Shown here in pieces: positions 1-8,296 of a stretch of DNA of 64,000 nt. The stretch's first letter is position 1; every line of letters starts with the position of its first letter. Both the position numbers and the translations under genes were made by a program. The DNA comes from an uncultured Solirubrobacteraceae bacterium (GTDB taxonomy: Bacteria; Actinomycetota; Thermoleophilia; Solirubrobacterales; Solirubrobacteraceae): contig CADCVR010000096.1 of NCBI GenBank assembly GCA_902806205.1, positions 33,921 through 97,920 of the forward strand, read 5' to 3'. Under the pieces are notes generated by a model. It was given only the letters and a program-made list of their open reading frames with translations. It ran no database searches and was not told the DNA's origin.

Positions 1-392
1 AAGATCCAGTGACCCCGGCCCGGTGCGCCGGGCTCGGTGTGCAGGGTGCAGATCGAACCGTCGGGCAGCCGGTTGGAGAGGAAGAAGAGGTCGTCGAAGA
101 CGACGAGCGAGCCGAGCTCGAGCTCCGGGTCGCACGCACCGCAGACCGTCGCGGCGATGACCGCGTCGGCGCCCGCCGCCGCCAGCGCGGAGATGTTCGC
201 CTGGTGGGTGACCGCGGAGGAGAGCAGCGCGTGGCCCTCGCGGTGGCGCGAGACGTGCACCACGTCGGCTCCCGCGAGGGTGCCGGTGGTCACCGGAACG
301 GTGCCGAAGCGGGTCTCGACCGGGGCGGGCTCACCCGCCTCGAGACCCGGCAGTGCGTACGTGCCAGAGCCGGTGATGATGCCGATGCGCAT
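1..392 (-). CDS. Purine nucleoside / methylthioadenosine phosphorylase family, N-terminal part
   Basis: Partial gene running off the left edge; about 130 residues are visible from an ATG at 392. The N-terminus MRIGIITGSGTY carries the glycine/serine phosphate-binding loop of the PNP/MTAP family. RHREGH followed by AVTHQANI matches the conserved RHG...H...YRANI region, and a CGACDPELELGSLVVFDD stretch fits the family's GSL-containing strand. The family cleaves purine nucleosides with phosphate in purine salvage. It begins 16 bp after the PucR-type regulator, so the two are probably co-transcribed, and PucR proteins often govern purine catabolism. Exact substrate (MTA or guanosine/inosine) cannot be decided from this fragment. 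Confidence 0.75.
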   Translation of the reverse strand, partial: MRIGIITGSGTYALPGLEAGEPAPVETRFGTVPVTTGTLAGADVVHVSRHREGHALLSSAVTHQANISALAAAGADAVIAATVCGACDPELELGSLVVFDDLFFLSNRLPDGSICTLHTEPGAPGRGHWI

Positions 393-407
393 GGCGCCGG
401 ATGCTAC

Positions 408-1646
408 TCAGCGCCGCGGCACGCGACCCCCGCCCGCGCCGGCCTCGGTGGCCGGCCCACCGCGCTTGGCGACCCCGAGCACCCGCATCGCCTTCAGCCC
501 GAGCGAGAGCTTCTCCCGCCCGTCGGTGGAGCCGACGTCGAGCCCCGAGAGGTCTCTGACGCGCTCGAGGCGGTAGCGGATCGTGTGGCGGTGGGTGAAC
601 AGCCGCTGGGCGGTCCCGGCGACGTTCCCGTCTGCCTCGAGGAACGCCTCGACGGTCTGCACGAGATCGGTCTCGTACTGGTCGTCGTAGGCCACGAGCG
701 GCTCGACGGTCTCGGCGTAGAAGCGCTGCAGCTCGGCGGGATCCTCGCTCATCGCGGGAAGCAGCAGCCGGTAGGCACCCGTCTCGTCGAAGGCCATGAG
801 CACCCGGTCGCGATCGCCCTCGGCGACGTTGGCCGCCAGCAGCGCCTCGTTGCCGGCCCGAGCGAGGTCCGCCGCGTCGAGCGCGACCCGGGAGCGCCCG
901 AGCGCGAACGTGTGGCCCGGGAGCCCCGCCTGCATCTCGCGCAGCACGCCCTCGGCCGCCCGCTGGGCGGCCGCGTCGTCGGCGCAGGGCACGAGCACCA
1001 CGACTTCCACCGCCGCGCCCTCCCCCCGCTCGAGGGGGGCGGGTACGGCGACCGCCGCCGTCACCGCCGCCCGCGCGCCGCGCTCGGCGACCGCGAGCAC
1101 CCGGGCGCGCCAGCCGTCCTCCACGGGCACCTGCCGGTGCGCGCGAACGACCAGGACGCTCGCCCCGTGCTCGAGATCGATGCCGACCGCCGCGGCGCGC
1201 TGACAGATCTCCTCCGCCTCGACGACGGCCCGGTCGAGGATCGCGTGGACGAAGGCGGCAGCCGCCTCCTGCGAGGCGCGCTGGGGCGCGCGCAGCCGCT
1301 CGACCTCCGAGGCCACCAGCGTGGTGACGAGCCTGACCAGGCTGCTTCCGGGACCCTCGGGTTCGCGTGCGCGCATGCGCAGCAGCCCGACGGGCGTGTC
1401 GGCCACCCGCAGCTCGACCGTCTCGACGCCCGTGCCGTCGGCGGTGAGCGAGCGCTCGTCGGCCGGGGAGCGCACGTCGACCGCCAGGACGGCGCCCGTG
1501 CGGTCGACCAGTACGAGGCTGGCGTCGAGCACGCGGGCGGCGGCGCGAACGACGTCGGGGAGGCCTGCACCGGACTCGACGGCGTCGGTGATCGCGTCAA
1601 GCGCTGCGAAGTCGGGCCCGGCGGGGGACTTGGCCGGGGTGGTCAT
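408..1646 (-). CDS. PucR/CdaR-family transcriptional regulator
   Basis: About 412 aa. The C-terminal ~60 residues hold the PucR-type helix-turn-helix (FLEADGNVAGTAQRLFTHRH, then TIRYRLERVRDLSGLD), the hallmark of this family. The N-terminal half looks like a GAF-like ligand domain (VLVDRTGAVLAVDVRSPADE), and the middle like the GGDEF-related CdaR domain. I chose ATG at 1646; an in-frame TTG 12 nt upstream is an alternative, and neither has a strong ribosome site. It lies directly ahead of a nucleoside phosphorylase gene, suggesting control of nucleoside or purine use. That link is inferred from position. Confidence 0.85.
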   Translation of the reverse strand: MTTPAKSPAGPDFAALDAITDAVESGAGLPDVVRAAARVLDASLVLVDRTGAVLAVDVRSPADERSLTADGTGVETVELRVADTPVGLLRMRAREPEGPGSSLVRLVTTLVASEVERLRAPQRASQEAAAAFVHAILDRAVVEAEEICQRAAAVGIDLEHGASVLVVRAHRQVPVEDGWRARVLAVAERGARAAVTAAVAVPAPLERGEGAAVEVVVLVPCADDAAAQRAAEGVLREMQAGLPGHTFALGRSRVALDAADLARAGNEALLAANVAEGDRDRVLMAFDETGAYRLLLPAMSEDPAELQRFYAETVEPLVAYDDQYETDLVQTVEAFLEADGNVAGTAQRLFTHRHTIRYRLERVRDLSGLDVGSTDGREKLSLGLKAMRVLGVAKRGGPATEAGAGGGRVPRR

Positions 1647-1659
1647 GGGTTCCGTCAAG

Positions 1660-1884
1660 TCAGGCCTGGATGCGATCCCAGAACCAGACGACGCCCGCGC
1701 CCCCGCCGACGCCGACCAGCAGGAAGGCGGCGAGGACGTACAGGCTCAGAAAGCCGGCCCCCATCCGCTCCCACCAGCGCGAGTAGGAGGCGACCGCGGG
1801 CACGAGGATGAGGCCGATGTAGGCCGTCAAGGCCAGCGCCCCGCAGATCACGGCCACGACGATGGTGATGGTCTCGTTGCTCAT
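1660..1884 (-). CDS. Small two-helix membrane protein
   Basis: 74 aa with two hydrophobic segments (roughly residues 7-29 and 46-70) around a short basic/tryptophan loop (SRWWERMG). No recognised family. Its ATG overlaps the stop of the upstream DedA-PAP2 gene by ATGA, so it is translated in the same operon. The position suggests a small partner or unrelated envelope protein. Function unknown. Confidence 0.7.
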   Translation of the reverse strand: MSNETITIVVAVICGALALTAYIGLILVPAVASYSRWWERMGAGFLSLYVLAAFLLVGVGGGAGVVWFWDRIQA

Positions 1885-3413
1885 GGCCCGCGCACAGTGT
1901 GGCGCACGTGCCCGACGAGGAGCGCGCCGGTCCCGCAGAGCGCGAAGCAGGCGACGCCGAGGCCCGCGCCCGCCACGACGTCCGACAAGTAGTGGGCGCG
2001 CAGGTACATCCGGGTCAGCGCGACGGCCACCACGAGCACGACGGATGCCACGACGATCGCGAGCCGCGCGCCCCACCCCGGCAGCACGCGGGCCGCGGCG
2101 ACGGCGATCGCCACCCAGGCCACGCTGTGTGCGACGTGGGCGCTCGGGAAGCTCGCGCTCGCCGTCTCCACCAGGCCGAGCGGCGGCCGCGCGCGGTCCT
2201 CCGAGGCGCGCACGAGCCCCTCGGCCGCGAGCATCAGCACGTAGCCCGAGCCGACCGCCACCGCCTCCATCATCTTGCGCTGGGCGGCGAGCGCGATGCA
2301 GCCGATCGCGGTCGCCGCGAGCGTCACCCAGAGCAGTCCGGCGGTCGAGACGCCCTTCGCGATCTCGGTCAGCCAGCCTGCGCGGAGATCGTCGGCGGCC
2401 ATCAGCCCGCGCACGTCGCCGGGAGTCACCTCGCCGGGGCCGAGCGCCACCGCGTAGCCCGCCACCGCGAAGGCGCCGACGCCGGCGATCGCGAGCAGGG
2501 TCGTGAGCTCGAGCCCGAGGTCGCCGGGAGTCACGCGGTCGAGGGCGAAGCGCGCAGGCTGCTCGCCACGACGCACCAGCACCCGGATCACCGGTCCGAT
2601 CACCGCCCGGCGTTCCTGCGCGGAGACCCACGCACGGGAGCGGGCCCGGTTGGCGGGCACGCGGAAGAACCGCACGAGCGCCACGATCCCGGCCACCACG
2701 ATGATCGTGGTTCCCAGCGCGAGCGTCCCGGTCTTCGCGTAGTCCAGAACGGTTCCGAAGCTCCGCCAGAACAGGAATCCGAGCAGGCAGAACGTGGAGC
2801 CCCACAGCCCCGCACCGATGACGTCGTAGGGCAAAAAGCGCCGCAGCGGCATCCCGCTCGACCCCGCGAGGAACGGTGCGATCGCGCGCACGAGGCCGAC
2901 GAAGCGCCCGAGCAGGATCGCCTTGCCGCCGTGCTTGTCGAAGAACCCCTCGACCTTCTCGAGGCGGTCCGGGGTGATCGAGACCTTCGCGCCGTGCGTC
3001 TCGAGGAACTCACGCCCGAGGCGGCGGCCGAGGTAGAAGCTCACCAGGTCGCCGGCGACCGCACAGGCCCACACCAGTGCGATGAGCGCGACGATGTCGA
3101 TCTCACCCTGCCCCGCCACGACGCCGCCGACGAGGATCGTCGTCTCGCCCGGGGCCACGAGCCCGACGAACGCCCCGGTCTCGAGGAACGCCAGGCCGCC
3201 GACCAGGAGGTACGTCCACGTCCCGAGCGAGCGGCCGAGATCCTCCAGGAGCCGCTCGAGGTTCGGCAGCTCGAACAGCCCGAGGCCGTAGAGGAGGGCG
3301 CCCGCGACGGCGATCAGCCCGCCGACCAGCAGCGCCGGTTCGAGCTTGCGCCGCCGGAGGAAGAGGAACGCCGCCAGGACGGCCGCCCCGGCGAGCCACA
3401 GCGGCCTCAGCAT
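1881..3413 (-). CDS. DedA-family membrane protein fused to PAP2 phosphatase
   Basis: About 510 aa. Residues ~55-230 are a DedA/SNARE-associated domain: FLETGAFVGLVAPGET, then FYLGRRLGREFLETHG and GRFVGLVRAIAPFLAG. DedA proteins are linked to undecaprenyl-phosphate or phospholipid flipping. The last ~200 residues form a PAP2 (type 2 phosphatidic acid phosphatase) domain: KMMEAVAVGSGY-like motif 1, SFPSAHVAHS (motif 2, PSxH) and RMYLRAHYLSDVVAG (motif 3, R...H...D). At least ten membrane segments are predictable. The fusion suggests coupled lipid carrier dephosphorylation and translocation. It starts 7 bp inside the end of ispE and belongs to the ispE operon. Confidence 0.88.
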   Translation of the reverse strand: MLRPLWLAGAAVLAAFLFLRRRKLEPALLVGGLIAVAGALLYGLGLFELPNLERLLEDLGRSLGTWTYLLVGGLAFLETGAFVGLVAPGETTILVGGVVAGQGEIDIVALIALVWACAVAGDLVSFYLGRRLGREFLETHGAKVSITPDRLEKVEGFFDKHGGKAILLGRFVGLVRAIAPFLAGSSGMPLRRFLPYDVIGAGLWGSTFCLLGFLFWRSFGTVLDYAKTGTLALGTTIIVVAGIVALVRFFRVPANRARSRAWVSAQERRAVIGPVIRVLVRRGEQPARFALDRVTPGDLGLELTTLLAIAGVGAFAVAGYAVALGPGEVTPGDVRGLMAADDLRAGWLTEIAKGVSTAGLLWVTLAATAIGCIALAAQRKMMEAVAVGSGYVLMLAAEGLVRASEDRARPPLGLVETASASFPSAHVAHSVAWVAIAVAAARVLPGWGARLAIVVASVVLVVAVALTRMYLRAHYLSDVVAGAGLGVACFALCGTGALLVGHVRHTVRGP

Positions 3414-4276
3414 CGCGTGCCTGCGGCGGCGACGGGCGCGGTGAGCACCAGGCCCGGATGATGGCGGCGCAACGCCTGCGCGGCGCTCCGCGCGGCCCGG
3501 GGGTCGACGAAGAGCCCGAGCACGGTCGGTCCCGAGCCCGAGACGAGCGCGTGGTCGGCCCCGGTGTCGCGCACGTCCGCCAGCGCGTTCTCGACCGAGG
3601 GCAGCAGGGAGATCGTAGCCGGCGCGAGATCGTTGACCACGAGCGCCCGCGGCAGCCCACCCGGGCGCTTCGCGGTCGCTGCCCGGACCTCCTCGAGCCG
3701 CGCCGCGAGGTCGTCCGGGGAGCGCTGGAGGCCGAGCCGGTCGAACTCGCGGTAGACCGCCGGGGTCGGGAGCACGCCGGGGCTCGGCACCACCAGGACC
3801 CAGCGACCGGGCCAGACCGGCGCGAGCGCCGCGAGCTCCTCGCCCGCGCCCGTGGCCAGGTAACGGCCCGGAACCACCTGCGCGGGCACGTCGGCGCCCA
3901 GCCCCGCGGCGATCGAGCGGAGCAGCGCGACGTCCTGCAGCCCCGCCGCGCGCGCGAGGAGCCTGAGCGCGGCCGCCGCGTCCGCGCTGCCGCCCGCCAT
4001 CCCGGCTGCCACCGGGATCCGCTTGGTCACGCTGATGGTGACGGGTGGCCCGTCCCAGCCGGTCCGCGCGCGGAACGCCGCGACGGCGTCGGAGACGATG
4101 TTCGGGCCCTCGACCCCGGGGCAGCGCACGCCGTCGGCCTCCCCCCGTTCGAGGCGCAGCTCGTCGGCCAGGTCGACCGCCTGCATGACCGACACGAGCT
4201 CGTGACGACCGTCGGCCTCGCGGGTCCGCCCGACGAAGAGGCAGACGTTGATCTTCGCGGGCGCCCGCTCGGTCAT
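3407..4276 (-). CDS. ispE: 4-diphosphocytidyl-2-C-methyl-D-erythritol kinase
   Basis: 289 aa, normal for the GHMP kinase IspE of the non-mevalonate isoprenoid pathway. It phosphorylates the 2-hydroxyl of CDP-methylerythritol with ATP. The N-terminus APAKINVCLFVGRTREADGR contains the conserved PAKINL-like element, and IPVAAGMAGGSADAAAAL is the GHMP ATP-binding loop. A C-terminal glycine motif (LVSGSGPTVLGLF) completes the fold. Overlaps rsmA by ATGA and DedA-PAP2 by 7 nt; rsmA-ispE adjacency is common in actinobacteria. Confidence 0.95.
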   Translation of the reverse strand: MTERAPAKINVCLFVGRTREADGRHELVSVMQAVDLADELRLERGEADGVRCPGVEGPNIVSDAVAAFRARTGWDGPPVTISVTKRIPVAAGMAGGSADAAAALRLLARAAGLQDVALLRSIAAGLGADVPAQVVPGRYLATGAGEELAALAPVWPGRWVLVVPSPGVLPTPAVYREFDRLGLQRSPDDLAARLEEVRAATAKRPGGLPRALVVNDLAPATISLLPSVENALADVRDTGADHALVSGSGPTVLGLFVDPRAARSAAQALRRHHPGLVLTAPVAAAGTRC

Positions 4277-5112
4277 CGCCGCAGCGCCTCGTGGAGCGCC
4301 CGGAACTCCTCGGGCTCGAGGCGCTCGGCGCGCTCGTCGGCCGGGTGGCCCAGGGCCACGAGCGCTTCACGCGCGCGGTCGCGCAGGTCCGGCGCGGCCC
4401 GCGGCCCGAGCTGGAGCGAGCGCGCCAGCGCCTTGCGGCGGTGTGCGAAGGCCTGCTGGACGAGGCGGCGCAGCGCGGGCTCCGGGGCCGGGCCGTGGCG
4501 CTCGAGCAGGACGAGCACCGAGTCGACGTTCGGCACGGGATGAAAGACGGTGCGCGCGACCCTGCGATGCACGCTGACGTCGCAGGCGAGCTGCGCGAGA
4601 ACCGACGGGACGCCGTAGGCGGCGGTGCCGGGCTGCGCGGCGAAGCGCCGGCCGACCTCCTTCTGCACCATCGCCACCCAGCGCGTGACCCGTGGAAGGT
4701 CCTCGACCGTCCGCAGGATCGCCCCGGCGGCGATGCCGTAGGGGAGGTTCGCGACGACCCTCGTCGGCTCGGGAACCAGCGTGGTGAGGTCGAGCTGCAT
4801 CGCGTCGGAGAAGTGCAGGGTGGCCCGCTCGCCGAACGGGTCGAGCGCGTCGCGCAGCGCGGGCTCCAGCCCGCGGTCGAGCTCGACGACGTGCGTGTGG
4901 GCGACCAGGGGCGCGAGGTGCTCGCTCAGGACGCCGAGGCCCCCGCCGATCTCCAGCACCACGTCGTGCTCGCAGAGCGCCGCCGCGCGCGCGATGACTC
5001 CCAGGATGTTCGAGTCGATCAGGAAGTTCTGCCCGAGGTCGCGCCTGGGCCGCACCCCGAACTGCTTCAAGCGCCGCAGCGTGGGCTGGCTCGGGAGCTC
5101 GGGGACGCTCAC
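4273..5112 (-). CDS. rsmA: 16S rRNA (A1518/A1519) dimethyladenosine transferase
   Basis: 279 aa. KsgA/RsmA dimethylates two adjacent adenines in helix 45 of 16S rRNA, a late 30S assembly checkpoint. FGVRPRRDLGQNFLIDSNIL is the N-terminal QNFL signature, VVLEIGGGLGVLSEHLA the SAM-binding loop, and NLPYGIA the catalytic NLPY motif. Starts at GTG 5112, which overlaps the tatD stop (GTGA). Part of the ispE-rsmA-tatD-metG chain. Confidence 0.96.
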   Translation of the reverse strand: MSVPELPSQPTLRRLKQFGVRPRRDLGQNFLIDSNILGVIARAAALCEHDVVLEIGGGLGVLSEHLAPLVAHTHVVELDRGLEPALRDALDPFGERATLHFSDAMQLDLTTLVPEPTRVVANLPYGIAAGAILRTVEDLPRVTRWVAMVQKEVGRRFAAQPGTAAYGVPSVLAQLACDVSVHRRVARTVFHPVPNVDSVLVLLERHGPAPEPALRRLVQQAFAHRRKALARSLQLGPRAAPDLRDRAREALVALGHPADERAERLEPEEFRALHEALRR

Positions 5113-5858
5113 CAGCCGTAGAGCTCCGCGGCGTTGCCCTCCACCTGCGCCTCGAGCTCCGCGTACTCGACCCGGCGCACCCCCGCGACGAAGCGCGCCG
5201 TGTGAGCGACGTAGGCCGGGACGTTCGGGTGCTTGCGCACAGCCTGCGGCGTGAGGTACGGCGCGTCGGTCTCGACGAGCAGCCGGTCGGCGGGCACGCG
5301 CCGGGCGGCGTCGGCCAGGGCGGCGCTCTTCGGATAGGTGACGTTCCCGGCGAACGAGAACCACCAGCCCGCCCGGACGCACTCGTCGACCCGGTCGGCC
5401 ATCGAGAAGCAGTGCAGCAGCACGCGCACGCCGTCGGCGTGGGCCTTGAGCAGCGTGATCGTGTCGTCGTCCGCGGCACGGGTGTGGATCACCAGCGGCT
5501 TGGCGACCTCGCGCGCGAGTGCGACCTGCGCGAGGAACGCGCGCATCTGCTCCTCCCGCGGCGCGCCGTCGCGGAAGAAGTCCAGGCCGGTCTCGCCGAT
5601 CGCGGCGCAGCGTGGGTGCGCCGCGAGGGCGCGGAGATCCTCGAGCGCGGCGTCGTCGAAGCCCTGAGCGCTGTTCGGGTGCCGCCCGACCGCTGCCCAC
5701 ACCGCGCCGAACCCTTCGGCCGCCGCCAGCGCGCTGCGGTTCGATCGCTCGTCGGTGCCGACGGTCAGGATCTTCGTCACCCCGGCCTCCCGGGCCGCCG
5801 CCACGAGCTCGTCGTCGGGCGGGGCGCAGGAGTCCAGGTGCGTGTGGGCGTCGATCAC
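5109..5858 (-). CDS. tatD: TatD-family metal-dependent hydrolase
   Basis: 249 aa with the TIM-barrel TatD features: DAHTHLD metal site at the N-terminus, GETGLDFFR, PLVIHTRAADDD, and LVETDAPYLTP at the C-terminal end. The family acts as DNase/exonuclease or peptidyl-tRNA quality-control enzyme depending on member. GTG start (5858) overlaps the metG stop by GTGA. The metG-tatD-rsmA-ispE order is widespread in Gram-positive bacteria. Confidence 0.93.
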   Translation of the reverse strand: MIDAHTHLDSCAPPDDELVAAAREAGVTKILTVGTDERSNRSALAAAEGFGAVWAAVGRHPNSAQGFDDAALEDLRALAAHPRCAAIGETGLDFFRDGAPREEQMRAFLAQVALAREVAKPLVIHTRAADDDTITLLKAHADGVRVLLHCFSMADRVDECVRAGWWFSFAGNVTYPKSAALADAARRVPADRLLVETDAPYLTPQAVRKHPNVPAYVAHTARFVAGVRRVEYAELEAQVEGNAAELYGW

Positions 5859-7366
5859 GCCGGGGCGGCGTCGTGCTTGGGAAACAGCGGGGCGAGCCTG
5901 TCGACCGCGGTGACGGCGCCGGCGCCGAACGCCGCGGCCGCCCAGGAGTCGTCCGGGGCGCCGAGCGCCGCGAGCAGCCGCGCGGCCGTCGCCGGCAGGT
6001 AGGCCGCGAGCAGGACGGTCACGGTGCGCAGCCCCTCGACGAGCGTCGCGAGGGCGACGTCGAGCTGCTCTCGGCGTGCCGGGTCCTTGGCGAGCTTCCA
6101 CGGCGCCTGCTCCTCGACGTAACGGTTCAGGCGCCGCACCCGGGCCCAGATCGCCTCGAGCGCCTGCGTGAGCTCGCCGCGGTCGATTCTCGCGGCGACC
6201 TCACCCGCCAGCCCGTCGAAGTCCTCGCGGAGCTCCAGCGCGTCCCCCGCCGGCACCGCGCCGTCGCGGTACTTGACGACCATCGCGCTCACCCGGCTCG
6301 CGAGGTTGCCGAAGTCGTTGGCCAGCTCGGTCTCGTAGCGCTGCTCGAAGGCCGCGGGGGAGACCGACCCGTCACCACCGAAGGCGACGTCGCGCAAGAC
6401 GTAGAAGCGCAGGGAGTCGACCCCGAAGCGCTCGATGATCGCGAACGGGTCGAGGACGTTGCCGAGCGACTTGCTCATCTTCTCGCCGTCCATGAGCAGG
6501 TATCCGTGCACGAGGATGTGGCGCGGGACCGGGAGGCCCGCGGCCATCAGCAGCGCGGGCCAGAAGACGCAGTGGAACTTGAGGATGTCCTTGCCGACGA
6601 TGTGGAAGTCCGCCGGCCAGAAGCGCTGGGTCAGGTCTTCACCGGGGACGGCGTACTCGAGCGCGGTGTAGTAGTTCAGGAGCGCGTCGAACCACACGTA
6701 GAAGACGTGCGCCGGGTCCCAGGGCACCTGGACGCCCCACTGCAGCTTCGCGCCGCGCGAGAGCGAGACGTCCTGCAGGCCGCCCTCGATGAAGGCGAGC
6801 GCCTCGTTGCGGCGGGCGGGCGGCAGCACGAAGTCCGGCTGTTCGGCGTAGAGCGCCTCGAGACGCGCCTGGAACGCGGAGAGCTTGAAGAACCAGTTCT
6901 CCTCGCTCTCGCGCGTGAGCTCGATGTGGTGGACCGGGCACTTCGAGCCGTCCTCCACCTCGTTCTCGGTCTTGAAGTCCGCGCAGCGCGGGCAGTACCA
7001 GCCCTCGTAGCGGCCGAGCTCGACGTAGCCGTTGTCCTTGACGGCCTGCAGCAGGCGCTGCACGCCCGCCTTGTGCTCCGGGTCGGTCGTGCGGATGAAG
7101 AAGTCGTTGGAGGCGCCGAGCTGCGGCGCGAGCGCCTTGAAGCGCTCCGCGTTCTCGTCGGCGAGGGCCTGCGGAGTGACGCCGAGCTTCTCCGCGGCGA
7201 GCGCGACCGGCTCGCCGTGCTCGTCGGTACCCGTCAAGAAGAAGACGTCGTCGCCCCGCTGGCGGTGGTGGCGGGCCATCACGTCGGCCGCGATCGTCGT
7301 GTACGCGTGCCCCAGGTGCGGGGCGCCGTTGACGTAGTAGATCGGGGTGGTGACGGTGAAGGACAT
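5855..7366 (-). CDS. metG: Methionyl-tRNA synthetase
   Basis: About 503 aa class Ia synthetase charging tRNA-Met and initiator tRNA. HLGH in TTPIYYVNGAPHLGHAYT is the HIGH motif, and DGEKMSKSLGNV the KMSKS loop. A metal-knuckle-like insert (CPRC...CPVHH) follows the first half; the anticodon-binding helical domain is at residues ~340-490. There is no C-terminal tRNA-binding (Trbp111) extension. ATG at 7366 is preferred; a GTG two codons upstream is possible and no good ribosome site is seen. Upstream lies a T-box-like leader. Confidence 0.95.
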   Translation of the reverse strand: MSFTVTTPIYYVNGAPHLGHAYTTIAADVMARHHRQRGDDVFFLTGTDEHGEPVALAAEKLGVTPQALADENAERFKALAPQLGASNDFFIRTTDPEHKAGVQRLLQAVKDNGYVELGRYEGWYCPRCADFKTENEVEDGSKCPVHHIELTRESEENWFFKLSAFQARLEALYAEQPDFVLPPARRNEALAFIEGGLQDVSLSRGAKLQWGVQVPWDPAHVFYVWFDALLNYYTALEYAVPGEDLTQRFWPADFHIVGKDILKFHCVFWPALLMAAGLPVPRHILVHGYLLMDGEKMSKSLGNVLDPFAIIERFGVDSLRFYVLRDVAFGGDGSVSPAAFEQRYETELANDFGNLASRVSAMVVKYRDGAVPAGDALELREDFDGLAGEVAARIDRGELTQALEAIWARVRRLNRYVEEQAPWKLAKDPARREQLDVALATLVEGLRTVTVLLAAYLPATAARLLAALGAPDDSWAAAAFGAGAVTAVDRLAPLFPKHDAAPA

Positions 7367-7372
7367 GGCCAC

Positions 7373-7483
7373 CTGGAGGCTAGGAGACTGTTGCGGTGTT
7401 CGCGTGGTCGCTCGGTACCACCTCGCGCACCGAGCGATCGGCCGAGGATCTCGAGCTGCGGGAAGCCTCGCCCGGGGTGGGCA
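7373..7483 (-). promoter_or_regulatory. Candidate T-box-like leader of metG
   Basis: The 111-nt spacer between rsmI and metG reads, on the metG strand, GAGGTGGTACCGAGCG at about 7407-7422, close to the T-box consensus AGGGTGGNACCGCG including the UGGN that pairs with tRNA NCCA ends (here UGGU, fitting ACCA). Two mutually exclusive helices can be drawn. CGCTCGGT pairs perfectly with ACCGAGCG, while GTGGT with flanking bases pairs with ACCACGCG just downstream. This is the kind of switch expected of a translational T-box. A stem I with a Met (AUG) specifier is not obvious in so short a leader, so the call is tentative. Confidence 0.4.
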
Positions 7484-8296
7484 CTACTTGCGCTCGAGCA
7501 GCCCCTGGTAGAGCGCGTTGGCCGGCGCGCCCGTGAGCTCCGCGACGACCTGGGCGGCCGGGCGTGCCCTCGCGCCCGCGGCCACGAGGCGCTCCAGGGC
7601 GTCCAGGGCGGCCACGAGATCCGGAGCGACCGGGGGCGGCGGGCCGATGACGAGCACCACCTCCCCACGCGGCTCCGCGTGGGCGTAGCGCGCCGCGAGC
7701 TCGGTGGCGCCTCCGCGGACGACCTCCTCGTGGAGCTTGGTCAGCTCGCGGCAGACCGCGACCGGCCGATCGCGATCGACTTCGGCCAGTGCGGCGAGCG
7801 CGGCCGCGGTGCGGTGCGGCGACTCGAACGCGACGAGGGTCTCGCGGGCGCCTGAGAACAGCGCCCGCAGCTCGCCCGCCTTGCGGGGAAGGAAGCCGAC
7901 GAAGCGCCAGGTATCGGCCGGAAGCGCGCTGGCCACGACCGCCGCGAGCACCGCGCTCGGCCCCGGCAGCACCTCGACGCGGCCGCCTGCGGCGACGACC
8001 TCGCGCACTAGCACGTGCCCGGGGTCGCTCACGAGCGGCATGCCCGCGTCGGTCACGAGCGCCACGGTCTCCCCCGCGGCGATCCGGGCCACGAGCTCGG
8101 GCGCCCGCTGGGTCTCGTTGTGCTCGTGATAGCTGACGAGCTTGGCGGTGATGCCGTGGCGCTTGAGCAGCCCGAGGGTGTGGCGCGTGTCCTCGCAGGC
8201 GACGACGTCGGCGGTCCGGAGCGTCGCGAGCAGCCGCAGCGTCACGTCGTCGAGGTTGCCGATGGGGGTCGCGCACACGACCAGGCGGCCGCTCAT
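7484..8296 (-). CDS. rsmI: 16S rRNA (C1402) 2'-O-methyltransferase
   Basis: 270 aa tetrapyrrole-methylase-fold enzyme. The N-terminus LVVCATPIGNLDDVTLRLL is the family's ATPIGNL.D motif; CEDTRHTLGLLKRHGI and LVTDAGMPLVSDPG are the other conserved blocks (SAM site). With RsmH it modifies C1402 in the ribosomal P site. Its ATG overlaps the stop of the ROK kinase gene. Confidence 0.95.
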   Translation of the reverse strand: MSGRLVVCATPIGNLDDVTLRLLATLRTADVVACEDTRHTLGLLKRHGITAKLVSYHEHNETQRAPELVARIAAGETVALVTDAGMPLVSDPGHVLVREVVAAGGRVEVLPGPSAVLAAVVASALPADTWRFVGFLPRKAGELRALFSGARETLVAFESPHRTAAALAALAEVDRDRPVAVCRELTKLHEEVVRGGATELAARYAHAEPRGEVVLVIGPPPPVAPDLVAALDALERLVAAGARARPAAQVVAELTGAPANALYQGLLERK

